Assembly (NCBI RefSeq): GCF_018691265.1
Contig: NW_024881279.1
Span: forward strand, 2,943,243-3,007,242
Source: Tyto alba
Lineage: Eukaryota > Chordata > Aves > Strigiformes > Tytonidae
DNA: 64,000 bases
Direction of reading: 5' to 3'
Part shown: one piece after another, positions 48,801 through 64,000 of the stretch
Layout of the letters: each line of letters starts with the position of its first letter
Position numbering within the stretch: position 1 is the stretch's first letter
Made by a program: the position numbers and the translations under genes
Notes under the pieces: model-generated
Told to the model about the DNA's origin: nothing
The model's database searches: none
The model's input: the letters and a program-made list of their open reading frames with translations, nothing else

Positions 48801-50385
48801 CTGTTGGTTTAAGTTATGCTTCAAAATACTAAACTTATACTTCCACGTATGTCACAATCTATGCTAACATTACTATAAAAGCTCAATAACTGATCATAAT
48901 TGTACACCTTTGTACATTCTCGTTTGTTTTTTCTTGTTTGTTTGTTTCTGTATTTAATTTAATTTCCAAAAGATGTTAAAGAGATTTCAGTGATGGAAGT
49001 GCTTAAATGGTTTTAATCAGGCTTTGATGTGCACAAATCATTAAAGCGGGTAGGATGAGGAGATAAAAGTCCAGAATTCTCTTTGTATAGTTTGGCTGTA
49101 GAGCAACTGAGGGAGTGTTTTTCCTATATGGGAGGGTAAAATCAAACCAGAAGAAGCCACATCAAAATGGGAATCTAGTTTTTGTGTGATGTTATGTATT
49201 TTGTGGGCAGAGGAGTAACTAGAGTTTCTGGAAAAAAAATGAAGAAATGTGCCAATCTCATTTTCCAGAGTTTCATTACTATTAGCATAAGCGTTTCCTT
49301 ATTTAAAGATAATTAAAAAATTGCTTGGTCGAAGTCCAAATCTGAAAAATTAAGCTATTAAGATGAAAATTTCAGAAAAACTGGATATGGAGAGATGAGT
49401 TAAAGGACTTAATGGAAGAACACGTAAATTAATTTTAGCAAGTTGTACTGTGTTTTGGCTTAAACAAGGATACTAACCTAATGTGACTGAAAAAATGCTT
49501 GATTTTACAGGAGTGTCTTAATATTGTTTTATTTGTGTAACTTCAAGGGCCTTGAAGCATAATGGTTGGACAAGATAAGATAAAATGGACTGATATTTTC
49601 CCCATCTCATGTCTTTTTTTTGATGTGCTGGGTGGTCCTGTATGGAAAAGAGCTTGCTGATAGCTCTGTTGGTGTGTTTTGAGTAGGTTTTTCTATATTT
49701 GGGTGGGTGGGGGGGCTGCTGGCAGTGGAGTTTTCTGTTTTTTTGTTTGAGATGTACCATTAAACCTTCCAGTTCACATGTAGTTTGTAGGTCAGTGACT
49801 GGTGCTGGTGTGTAGGTACTTCAGGTCACGCTGGCTGTAGGTGGGAAGCATTATGGCCACTCTACCTGCTTGATGGATTGTTTTAAATTGACCAGTGAAG
49901 TTTTGGAACCACTGTATTTAATTTTATCCTTGTGATGCCGATAGGATGATATTGAAGCATTGATATGACATGGTGAAGACTACAGTGTAGATAGCCTTTA
50001 AAAGATAAAGGGTGAAAAGATTTTTCCTGGAGCAATGATTGCTTCTGCTGAAATGTCTGCACCAATTACATTTAACGAGGAAAAAACACCGGTAAGGGGT
50101 TTGTACTGTGACACATTCTTAGCCAATAATTACCAGAAATATGTTGTACTAGGAGGGAGTTTTAGCAAGTAGTCTTCAGCTTAAATTTGATAATTACTAA
50201 TAACCTCCTAAAAAATGCTTTTTATTTTTTTTCTCTTAATTTTTTCTCTATTTGTTTTTTAAGGAGAATGTTGTGTTCTTTTATGGCCACATGAAGCAAG
50301 ATCCATGCTGAATTGACATTTAAAGATGTTTTCATGGTGTTCTCCTCACCTACCTACATGGCTCAAATAGCTTGTGTTGATTTTT

Positions 50386-50407
50386 GGGGGGGGGGGGGGG
50401 GGGGGGG
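50386..50407 (+). repeat. G22 homopolymer
   Basis: Twenty-two consecutive G, preceded by T5. Pure G runs of this length are rare, mutation-prone, and able to form quadruplexes. The length could also be imprecise in the assembly. Confidence 0.9.
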
Positions 50408-53400
50408 CGGTGGGTGTTGGGTTTTTTCCTGATGAATCCAGGTGCCGTGTGCTCTGCTGACGCGGAGCGGCGGCGCAGTGTGCGTGGGGGCACCGGTGGC
50501 TGCAGGGGCTTGGTACGCTGCGTGGCACTCCTCCTGCTCCGTCCGCGGCACGTGCAAGCACGCATTTGTTCAGAGGAATGCTAAAATACACTCAGTCATG
50601 ATTTACTGACAGACTCGAAAAGTAAAGATGGTAAAAAATGGGTGAGGTTTAATCTTTGTTTCTATTTAAGAGTACAAAATTTGGCTGGTATGATGGGATG
50701 ATTTCTTGCTAGTGGGAGTTTACATTGTATTTATACAATCTATTTTAATCCATTGTAGACCTTTATTTTTTTTTTAGTTATTACATGTAAGTAGGTAGTG
50801 AATCATACCTTAAAAAAATTGATCTTAGCTTGTACTTAGTAGAATTCAGTCAATTCAACCAACATCGAAGAGTTGCTGTCCGTGCCAGGTGCCTGAGAAA
50901 GGCGACAAAACCATTTAATTGGAGCTGGTTTGTCCACCGTGTCCCTGGAAGCTTTAGCAATGAGAAGCAGTTCTTGTCATATAATTTCTGTAGCACTTGA
51001 AAGCAGTTTTATCTGTTAGCAGAGACATTATCAGGTTTAAGCTTTGTAACCAACTGACACACTGACAAGCTCTGTGTGAACTGCACTGGCCTATTGCATT
51101 AAGTGTTTCGAAAGTCAACTGAATTTTGACAAGACTTTTGCAAGGTTGCTTGTGCTTTTCTTTAATTTTGAACAAGAAAAAACGTAGGTTTTGTGGGTTT
51201 TTTTGTTTGTTTGTTTGGGTTTTTTTTTTTGGTGGTTTATTTTTTTTTTTCCTAGTGGAAAGATCTGCTGAGTCTCCCTGACTTTAAATTATATATCTTG
51301 TTATGGTTCTATGTTTTACAGCTTCATGTCTGTCAAGTCTTTTAGCTTATAGCTAAAAATACGTTAGGAACAGCACTTCAGCTTGCACAACGCCTTTACT
51401 AGTTATCAAATGCAGAAGTTTAAATAGACCAAAAACTGTTTGCGTACCTTCTGCAGAAGATCCATCATAACTATTAGTGTTCCTAACGATCACAGCTCTG
51501 GTGTCACCACGGGGTCCTCGGGGGACGGCGGTGCTGGAGCTCTGTGGGGACGGCCACCGAGGCACCGCTGGGTTCCCTGTGACACGGGAGCGGCGCAAGG
51601 CGTCTCCTGTCCGGGTCCTCTTTGGTGGCTCTGTCTCTTTTTGGTGCTTAAATTTGATAGACCTGTCAACAGCATGACTTTTGTTTTAAGGCCACATCCA
51701 GAAAAGTGAGAAAAAAATCCGTAAGAACTTTGGGAGGGGAAAAAACAACCCAACTTAACATCATTAGGGGGCAAAAAAGATAATGTCATTTTATTAAGAG
51801 GGTTTGTATAGCTAAATTAAGTTCATCAACTGTTTCCTGCCATAATTGCTACTATACTAAATGTATTGTTACTGAGTGGATGCTAAAATCTTCATGTTTT
51901 TCTCAATCTGCTTACAGGGATTATGAAATACAGGTGGCATTCAATGGGTAGGATGAAAGGTTAAAACTTTCCAACTTTTTAAACTAGTGTTTGTTTGGAA
52001 GCACTGCACATCAAAGCTGCGGCTTCCTGCTGAATTTCAGCTTACCTCTCTAGACAGTTCTGGGCCCTTCCTCTCTCTCCCAGATTTTTTTTTGCTTTGT
52101 CTACAAATCTTAAACATTCCTCTTCCCTAGTGGGTTTTTCCAAAGTTTAACTAATACGTGCTCTTGTCATCCTCAGTGTTCTTAAATTTAAAAAGGAAGT
52201 TTTAAGTTATCAGAAGGTACCTCAGGTCTCAGAGCTTCCATGTCATTCACTTATTAATGTCGTTTTTAGACAGGTAGCAAATGGTGATAAATTTGGTGAA
52301 CGTTTTGCATACAAGTTAGGGTTGAAAACTGGAAATCAGAGTTAAAATTCTTATTCTCTCTTTTCTGGTACTCAAAATTGTGGATTTTAAAAAGTCTCTG
52401 AATCTTTCCAGTTTTCAAAATGCAAAACAATCCTACAAATACTGTAACTGCTAACAGGGACCATTGGCTCTGTGAGAGCTCCAGCCATCACTTTTGAAAA
52501 GATATTTACACGCTGATGTGCATGAACTCCATTGGCTTTTTGATGCTTCCCCTCCACCCCCTTCGGTTGTTCTGGTAACAGTCTCGAAGCATAATTCACT
52601 TTGTTGTGCTACACAGCTGTTCTGTAGCATACTTCGAGTGTTTTCCCATGTTTCTGAAGGGATTTAAATAATCAAATTGTGAAACTCCTTAACTGGCTAC
52701 TCTCCTGACCTGCTCTCCAGCATCCTTCTGCTGTTGTTTTGTCATTCATAACCACATTGCTTGTCAGCTGTTAGAGACAAAGTCCACCTATGACACTGTG
52801 ATGCAGAAAACATAAGCAGCAATTTAATGAAACTTCTGTGTATTTTGGGGGGAAAGGGGTTGGTGTTGTTTGTTTGGGGTTTTTCTTGTTATTTTGTTTT
52901 AAATGGGTTCCTTATTCCTGCTTTCTAATATGGGTAAGACTGTTTTGGAGGCCATGGGGCGTTCAGACTTGCCTGTGTTTTAAAATAACCCTGTCCCCAA
53001 AAAACCTATTTTGAACCTGCACAGATTTCCTGAATTCAGTTTAACCAGCTCCATTAAATGGCTGTGGCAGCGTGATGAGGAGAGTGGTGCGGGGCAGGAG
53101 CACGACACAGGGTGGGAGATGCTTTGGGTGTCTGCCCTGGACCAGGGACGAGGAACAGCACCCATACTGTACTCTCAAAGTTTAAAGATTGCCCTTTGCT
53201 TTAAGTACCAAATAAAGCTGGACACCAATTGTATTAATAGCTCCAAAATATTTTATTACTGATGCTTCTGTTGTGAAGATGCATCAAATAAAAGCTCTCT
53301 TTAGAAAATGAGCTGTGCTTGAAAGAGCAAGGGGAAGAGGCAGAGATGCTGTTGATATTTATACAGTGTTGTCATGTGGAAGAGACCTTACTCCTGTGAG

Positions 53401-56400
53401 CAGTTATGAAAGACCTAAGTAGTTTATACAGTGGCAGAATTTATTATCTCAGACCCTGATACTCATTTTAGTATGTTATGCAGCAGAATGCATGAACCTT
53501 GATTATGATAGGAAGTCCAAGATAAATGTCTTGTGACAGTGCAGACAGATGATCTTTCAATGAGGCTGGAGGAAGTGGCAGTTAAACCTGGGTAATGAAT
53601 GTGATAAACTTCTCAATTTTTCTTTTTTTTTTTTGTAGTTCTGTTAAGATAGAAGGATATGAACGCTGAAATGAATGGGATTTTTCCCTTTTGCCTTTTC
53701 TCTCTTTTAGTTTAGATGGCACCTCATTAAAACATTGTCTACTGTTTGAAATCTTATACAGAGCAAATTTATCAGAGGATTTCTGTGAAATGAGTCCTTT
53801 CTTAATCCTAATGTTGTAGAGTTCATAACACTCAAATGTAATGATGTCTTTTATGAAAGTAAATTAATGTGAGGAAGTCAGAACTATAATAGCCAGATTA
53901 ATGTTGGATGTCTGAATAACTATTGCTTAATAAAATTTAAACACCAATTGTCTTGGCTTCAAAGTTTAAACAGAAGAACATGTAGGCACAGGAATTCAGC
54001 TATTAAGTTTCTGCCCAATTAAACTGCAGAATATTGTTGGGAAACAGTATTAGAATATGCTTCGGTTAGCCTGTGTGGACATGAAAAGATTGCATGTAAA
54101 AATTTTGTGTACCTGATGCTCCATCTTTGCACTGTGCAAATTGTAGAATCTACCAGTGATGGAGAATTGAAAGGATGAAGAGAATATCGTTTGGGTGTGA
54201 GATTGAATTGGGCTGAAATTTGGCGAGTTGAGATGTGTGTGAAAAATAAAACTATGTTCCCAGTGGAAGTTCAGTCTGCTCTGTAGTGCTTTTGGTTTTG
54301 TTATCTTCTGAACTGTCGGGTGTCAGGGCTCAAGCTTCAGATGATGTTAAAAAGAGTATCATTACCTTGGTTAAGAAAGCCTTGTATCCCTGAAAGTAGT
54401 TTGAGTGTTGCAAGATGAAGCGAATAAGAATGGAAAAACTTGGGAAAGCAATGCTGAAATTTGCTTCACTTAATAGCAGAAATTAACTTCCCTCTTCTGT
54501 CTCTGTCTTGGTTATTGATAACATATGAGTATGTTGGGGCTCCTCTGTCTTACCTCACTCAGAGTCCTGACTTGGCATTGTGATAGGTGCAGAAAATAAC
54601 AATTCCAATAGATTATGGCTTTGTTGTATCACAGCCTTCAATCTTAGAGATACTGTTTTTCTTTGAGAGCCAGAGCTGCTGTTGGGTCAGTGCCCTGTGG
54701 GATCTGTGCCATCGGCGTGTGTCTTTGCTTTGTGGCAGACACAGGAACAGTTGGTGGAGGAATGAACCTTCCTCTGCTGTTTGCATCCACTGAGAGAGGA
54801 GGAGAGAGCAGGGAGTTGTACTGTCGCTTCTTAGGCTTCCCTATTTCTCTACCATTTCTGAAGAGACAGGACAGAAAGCGGAGTCTGATGTTGATGTCCT
54901 GTGAGCAGCTCTGCTCTTTACAAAGAAAAAGAGCTGGGAGTTTCGTTTCTGTGTAAGGTTAATGAGCGGGAGGGGGGAACCAGATGTTTTCCTTACTGTG
55001 TAATACTTTTGCACAAAAATATGGCATTTTAAAGAACAGGTAGTTTTGGATCTTTTAAGATCCCTTGAGTAAGTCACATCAAACCAGTCTTGCAAATTCT
55101 TGCTGGATGTAAACAATTTTAAGCTGTTTTAGTAGTATGTTTTAGAAATGGGACTTAAAGCTTGTTTTTAAATGAGCTGTATTGCAGCTGCTGTAGTTAG
55201 AAATTTCCTCCTCAACTTGGCTTCTAAAATCCAATTGCTGGGGCGTGACTTTTGCCTTAGTCAAAATGCAGTCTTTGCTTCTATGTGCTGAATCTCATGT
55301 ATGATGAATAATACACCCCTTTCTCCCATTTCTGAACTTGTTTAATGAAACATTACACTTACAGAGCCTCTTTAGTTCTAAAGGCTCCCCAAGTCCTTTT
55401 TCAGTAGTTAGTGTTGAGTTACAAATGATCACTATAATTCTTTTATCCATCATTGCGGTGGGGTGGCTTCTCAAGTAGAAGATGCTGGCTGGCTGATACG
55501 TCGGTAACCTGATACAGTTTTGAGGGATGACAGGGGAATCTGGCAGATAAAACTAAAGAGCAGGATGTAATTACTTGCATCGTCACTTGACTGAGACACT
55601 GGAATTAACAACGTGCTCTTACAAAAAGTACTGTGAAATTTTTCTTGACTAACAGTGATGAGGGATTTGTGCTCATTTGTCTGAGAAGCAGCGGCAAGTC
55701 CAGGCGTTTAATGCTTTCTTGGGGATTTCTGCGGTGTTTGGGAGCTGAGGAGGAAGGAGAAGTGCCTACAGCAAACAGCTAGATCTGCCCTCCCTGGTAG
55801 TTCTCATCAAACATTAACCTGACCTAAGCTAACTTACTTTTTTTTATTTTTAATTCTTTTAAAGCTCTCCTACTCTCACAATATGTACAAAATTGTTCAC
55901 GTCCTGCTCTTACAGTGCTTTATGATCTCCCTGTTGAATGTGCAGAAGGAATCCCTGACATGAGGGGTAGGATGGAAACATTTATGTTTGTATTATAGAA
56001 ATGAGAAACATTTATATTAATGGTGAATCCCTGGTTTGTATTTGTATGGTATTAGCAGTACAGTTGTATTTATATCGTATTACCAGTAGCTCAGACCTTC
56101 TAATGAAATCTTGGGAAGAGGGGTAGCTCTTTTATAGAGATGGAGCTAAGTAAGAGTTCCTTCTCATCAAAATATCCAACTGAGATTACAGCTCAAGCTT
56201 TCTCACGTTCACGTATGCAGTCTTACTGTGTCAGCGTGCCTAACAGCAAGTTGATTGATACTGAGTTATAATTTAAGAATACTGCTGGTATAGCCACCCC
56301 GTCTTTGGTGGAGCAGATAGCATTTGCAGTTGGAGCCACCCCAAACTAAATACCCCTCCCTTGGCACGGAATACCTCTGTGGAATTAACCGGAGCTGATG

Positions 56401-59400
56401 GAAAACAGCAGCCTTGGTGTCAAAAGGTGCAAGGGAGAGAAAGAAAACAGAATACTTTGTCCTTTTGAAAACTTGTTTTTCTCCTGGTTTTTGACATGCA
56501 CGAGTATTATTTGAATTATCTGTAAACTTCTGTTCTTAGTTTCATTCCTTATTTGAGTGTTATAAAACTCTATGAAGATAACTTTGATGATTGTAGTACT
56601 TCTGTATTTACAACACTCATTATCCTTTAAACTTTATCTGGAAGCGCATACTGTTTGTACTTTTTTGTGCTAAACTGTATCATTTTAGTAGGATTTTTTT
56701 TTCCTGCATTTTTTTTCCTTTGCCGTAGCATAGGGAGCTGGAAGTTCAGACTGCACATTCACTTTTATGTGATAATTATTAAATAGTTTTTGGTGACACC
56801 AGAGCACGTTTCTGTCTTGTGTGTTGGTGGGTTTATGTTAATTTTCTTGCGGGGCAGTTTTTTTTTTTTTCAATTTACCCCTTTTTTAACAGCTCTTATG
56901 TGAGTGCATTTGTATGAAAGGCTGACAGAGTAGCATTTTAGGATCTTGTACATGATTTTTAGTGACAGGATTAGTAGCAGTGCCATACTTGATGGACGAG
57001 TTGGGAGAAGCATGCCATGCCAACTCCTTAGATGCTCCTTGCTATTCATGGTACAAATAAGAAAAATATTTGAAATGTGACAGGTATCTTTGGGAGGGAG
57101 TTGGATGCAACATCAAGGCAGTTTCTAGTATTTTTAAATGCCTTCTGAAAACACAACGTTCCTTATTATGAGCAGGATTTCCAGCTTTTTTTTTTTTTCC
57201 CCCCTCCTATTCAAAAGAAAAAAAATTAAAAATTTTGTTTGAGTTGTCTGTGCTTCCAGCAGCTGGGTGTGCTCTGCGTGAAGCACTAGATACTGTGTTC
57301 TCTCTGAAGACTGTTTATCATTCACGGCCAAATGTTGTCAAACAAAATTTGTGTTTCATCACAACCAATTAACCGGCACTGGATAAATGAACTGTTTGAT
57401 TTCTCTTGCTTATGAAACCAATTCAGATAGAAAAAAGCCCTTGAGTTAAATGAGGATTTCTTGAAGGAAGTCAAGGTGTTGTAAACATGCTTTGAAGATC
57501 CACCAAAGCCTGGTTGAAAAGTGGTGGGTTTGGATCACTCCTGACGGGTTGCATGTGGAGGGTTCCTCTGGGAGGCCTGCCCCTTTGATGGTTTTGCCTT
57601 ACGGTGTCTGGGAAGATGGAGCGATACTGGTGCGGGTGCTGGTGAACTTGGGCAAGGACAGGCTCTTGGTTGCCTGATGCGGTTCAGGACGGGTGAAAAG
57701 TAGGCTGTTAGTCCTACACCTGTACCCAGGGATTGGCCAAGGTCCTCTTTCCTTTAACAGCACTGCCAATAAAACTTTGGCAATGTGGGTGTGTTGGCTT
57801 TTGTTTTTTGGACCATGTTTTCAGTTTGGGGGAAAAAAAAAAAAAAAAAATCCCATTCCTGGGATCTGTCCCCCTACCCCAGAGCTGAGGGGGTGGGAGG
57901 TGGGAGGCAGGAGAAGACAGCACCAGCAAAGGCGCAGTTTCGTAACGCGAGTTATAAAGTCCAAGATGATGATGATAGCTGGAGTGAACTCTAGCCAAAG
58001 CCATGCCCTTTTTGGATTAAGGATGAACAGAAATACCAAATAGGATTTAGTGAGATGTTGGAACGAGAAATGAAAATTGTGTTTCTGGTATGGATGATTC
58101 AAATGACGCTTGACTAGTTAATGTGCTCGGTACATCTAGGTCAGTAGTTAACAGTGGTTAAAGAATACGCACGAGTGAATTTTGTGTCAGAAGTGTCCAT
58201 GAACTTCCTGCTGAATTTCCGTCTTTCTTTCAACTGTTTGTATTGAGCTGGAGAAGAGGCATGAGATTTGAACAGTCAGTTGTGTGGTGAATTCATGTAC
58301 TGAATGGACTGTGCAGAGTACAGCGTGGCTAACTTCGCACAAATAATGACTCAAACCACATAGAAAACCTGATTCTAAAAATGGAAATAGTGTGATGTGC
58401 TTTACGCCTGTTTTTGGATGTCTTTTATTTTTTGAACTTTTCTTTCTCCAGATGTGGAAATTAAGGTGACGTTGGTCCTTGCTGCGGGGACGTTAGTTTT
58501 GTTTCCCTTAGCCTGGCTCTTCTCCTCCTAGGAGTTCACACTTTTGCTCAGGCCTTCTGGGAAGAGGGAAAGGGAAATGATGGCAGGATCCTCTTGATAG
58601 CTGCGGGTACAAGTCAGCAAGTTCTTCATCATCCACTTCCAGGCCTGGTGTGCAGGGAGGGAGGAGCAGAGATGCTGTGCCCTTGCCCAGAGGCTGGAGT
58701 TGTGTAGCAGGAGCTCAGCTGCCCCAAGCTGCTCCTGGCTCTTTCATGTCCTGGGAGAAGGTTTAAATGTGGGGAGCGGGTGTGGGATTTGGGAGGGGGA
58801 GAAGCAGTTCTGCCTTCATACAGCTCTGACTGTGTCTGCAGCGGTGGTGGGAGTGGCGGCGGGGCAGAGCTCCCTCCCACCGGTCAGCATTGAAACTGGG
58901 AGAGAACGGAGCTTCTCATGCTGGTGTGAGATGGGGCGGGTGTCTGCTCTGACTGGGGCAACAAAACCGGAGGACCAGCAAATAGTACACAACTTTGACC
59001 ACGGTGGTAAATTTTAGAGAGTGGATTTTAAAGTTTTATTATAATTACAAGTGATCTGAAAACTTAGTTTGCCGTTTCCTTTATGCTGAAGGTAATTGCT
59101 AGCAATGTTGATTAAGTAGGCATGCCTTAATCTGCTTTTCAAAGTAACTCTGCTGCTTATGTTTCCTGAGCACAGGCAAATTTATCTTCTGTTATGTTTT
59201 GTGGCTGTGGAAGATAAGGATTTGACTGGGAAGTTGTCTGAAGTACAGAGTTAAGGAAGCTCCACTAACTTCATTTATGTACACATTTAGTGCCAGTGTG
59301 ATTTTAGTAGCTTAGTACATCTTGTAGACACTTAAAATATCTCTGTGTAGAGACTTAGAAGATTAGATACAAACAAGTCTAGCTTGAATCACATTCAAAC

Positions 59401-60854
59401 TATTGCCTAATAAAAAATTCAAAAGAATTAAAAAAACCCCTAATCCCAATCCCCATAGAGTCAAAATGACTACCTGTGAAGATATTTATCAGTTCGTATA
59501 CTACAAAAGACCGGGAAGGAATGGTAAAAAGTGTGATTGGCTGGTGCATTTCCGATGACTAATTTTACATCGACCTGGCAGCTATAGCCAGATCAGCTCT
59601 GGTTTTCCTCCAGCTCTGATCTCAAGTGGGTCTTTGCTGTAACGTTCCTTTCATGTGACGGTGTTGGTATAAATGCTGTTTTTTTCCTCAGTCCTAAGAA
59701 TTATAGTAAATGTTGATACAATATTGAAAGATGATGCTTGTCTCTGTAAAAAATAGTAAAGGTCTTTGTTAGTATTTAACCCTCCACTTGTAGAATGTAG
59801 ATGTAAAATTCTTAGTTAGGATTATAATCTTCTAAATGTATAGCTGTATATGATTCACAACCTTAGTGTATTGATGCAAATGGGCTACTCAAAGATCAGG
59901 TACTCCTATTCCTTGCCTCACATTTTGCCTTTAATAGTAAAATGGCATAGATTCAGACTGTTCCAGTTGGCATTAACCGATCAATATCCGTAATTAAATC
60001 TGATATTTGTCTCTGTTTAAATCCCACATGTATAAGAAATTCAGCTGCAGTTTGAAGAATAAGCTTTTTAAGCCTCAAACTTTTAAGACAAGTTTGCCAT
60101 TAATGTCAAAATGCTCCAGGTAGTTTGCTGGCCACATTCCAGCGTACAGGTTGCTCTCCCAGTAGGCAGCTTTGATATTCGCTTGCAGTTACATGAATTC
60201 AGCCGATTACAGGGTAACTGGAGAAAAAAGTGGTTTTTCACACATCATTTAAAAGTTGTTGTATTCATAGGCTTTATCAGCATCGAGTTGGATTATGCTA
60301 ATGCTTTTATCTTGTTTACAATGTAGGGAAATACAACAAACCCATTGCCTTGAAAAGCATCAAAGATTAAAACTTACACTGTGGGTTTATTCTGGTTTTG
60401 CTATGCTCTTAGATTTCACTGTATTCAGAGTAGTGGGCAGAATGAAGCCAAATGAGTAAGAAATTACCTTAAGAGACTAAAATGTTACTAAGGTGAAAAG
60501 ACTAACATTTTAAAAATCGAGTGATAGGTTGAAGTCTTCTTATTTAGAATGGAATAGATGTATCTATGTATTTATTTATTTATTTAATCAGGCAGCTGTC
60601 TAAAAACATGAAATAATGATTTTCCAAGCAGATGACATTTTCATTTTAGACTGCAAATTATGTGGAAGAACATCTGTTTCTTTCCTGGAAGCACCTACCG
60701 TACATTTTACAGATCAGTAAGGCACATTTATAGATCACTTGATATGAAGGATAGCACATGTTAAAAGAGTATCACCTCATTTATAATCTTATTTTTTTTA
60801 CTCCTTTGAGTCCCAATGCTTTATCAAGCTCAAGGGGAATCTTTTCCAACTATT

Positions 60855-60878
60855 TGTGTGTGTGTGTGTGTGTGTGTG
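60855..60878 (+). repeat. (TG)12 microsatellite
   Basis: Twelve uninterrupted TG units in AFF4 intron 1, about 750 bp before the first coding exon. Confidence 0.95.
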
Positions 60879-61463
60879 TTGTAACAATTTGACATATTTC
60901 TGTTAACTCAAGCAGCAAGACCAAACTCCAGAGGAAAAATTGAAAGAGGGGAGATTAGCAGTTTTTCAATCTGTATTTTTGCAGTAGGAGAACGCTGCAT
61001 GGTCTAAGGCAAAAGGTGCAATATTGCCAGAACTTCACTGAAATTACTGCTTTGAGTAGAAATGTCTTTTGGGAGTTGAGGAGGAAGGGAGACCTGGAAA
61101 CAACAAAAAGGTTGAGGTTAGAATATGTGGGAGAATGGGTGCCAATAAAAGTATTTCAGCAGCAAAAATAAAACCAAATGTACAGTAGAAGTCAGATACT
61201 GAATGGGTGGGGGGATAAGAGAGTAAAATTGCAGAACATTTGGGGGATGCAGAGGAGAAAAAGTACTTTAGAAATGAATGGGAGATGTGCAGCGTGGGCT
61301 GAAATAGCTAAATGATTCAAGCAGGTGAAAAGGTTTGAAATAGTTACGTGCCTGAAGGCCTTTGTGGATTTTCAATTTTTTTTTTTTTTTATTATTATGG
61401 CATAAACTTTCCCTATTAGAAAAAGAAGCTGTAAGCGGTGGGTTAGAGCTCTTCTAAGTGTGA

Positions 61464-64000
<2,537 letters not shown>

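Overview
This is vertebrate nuclear DNA, almost certainly from a bird. It has long introns with GT-AG junctions, three CpG-island promoters, a degraded CR1-type retroposon tail, and a solo LTR resembling the ERVL-type LTRs widespread in neoavian genomes. Three genes can be read by their spliced exons: HSPA4 (minus strand, runs off the left edge), ZCCHC10 (plus strand, complete coding region) and AFF4 (plus strand, runs off the right edge). The same three genes are neighbours in human 5q31.1 with the same relative orientations, so the block is conserved synteny, not a rearranged or foreign segment.

Layout. 1-13262: twelve coding exons of HSPA4, an Hsp110-class nucleotide exchange factor for Hsp70, covering about residues 1-503 (nucleotide-binding domain and most of the beta substrate-binding domain). 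About 13100-13560: its CpG-island promoter, with a TCTCGCGAGA palindrome. About 13.6-26.6 kb: intergenic, no gene recognised. About 26.6-27.4 kb: ZCCHC10 CpG-island promoter and first exon. 26991-37915: ZCCHC10 in four coding exons, a small zinc-knuckle protein with a long acidic serine-rich tail, followed by a 3' UTR of about 1.6 kb. 39.5-42.5 kb: intergenic. About 42.5-43.6 kb: AFF4 CpG-island promoter and non-coding first exon, with a CTCF-like site, three CACGTG E-boxes and two short upstream ORFs. 43078-61627: very long AFF4 intron 1. 61628-61754: first coding exon. 61755-63699: intron 2, which carries the sense-oriented solo LTR. 63700-64000: start of the next AFF4 coding exon.

Functionally these are housekeeping and regulatory genes: a cytosolic chaperone co-factor, a small probable RNA-binding/nuclear protein of unclear role, and the scaffold of the super elongation complex that recruits P-TEFb. 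They do not form an operon-like system. Most long ORFs in the window are chance frames in CpG islands or introns. I found no evidence of a previously undescribed system. The best second-look items are the regulatory architecture of the AFF4 promoter, the LTR inside AFF4 intron 2, and a strand-composition switch that follows transcription direction.
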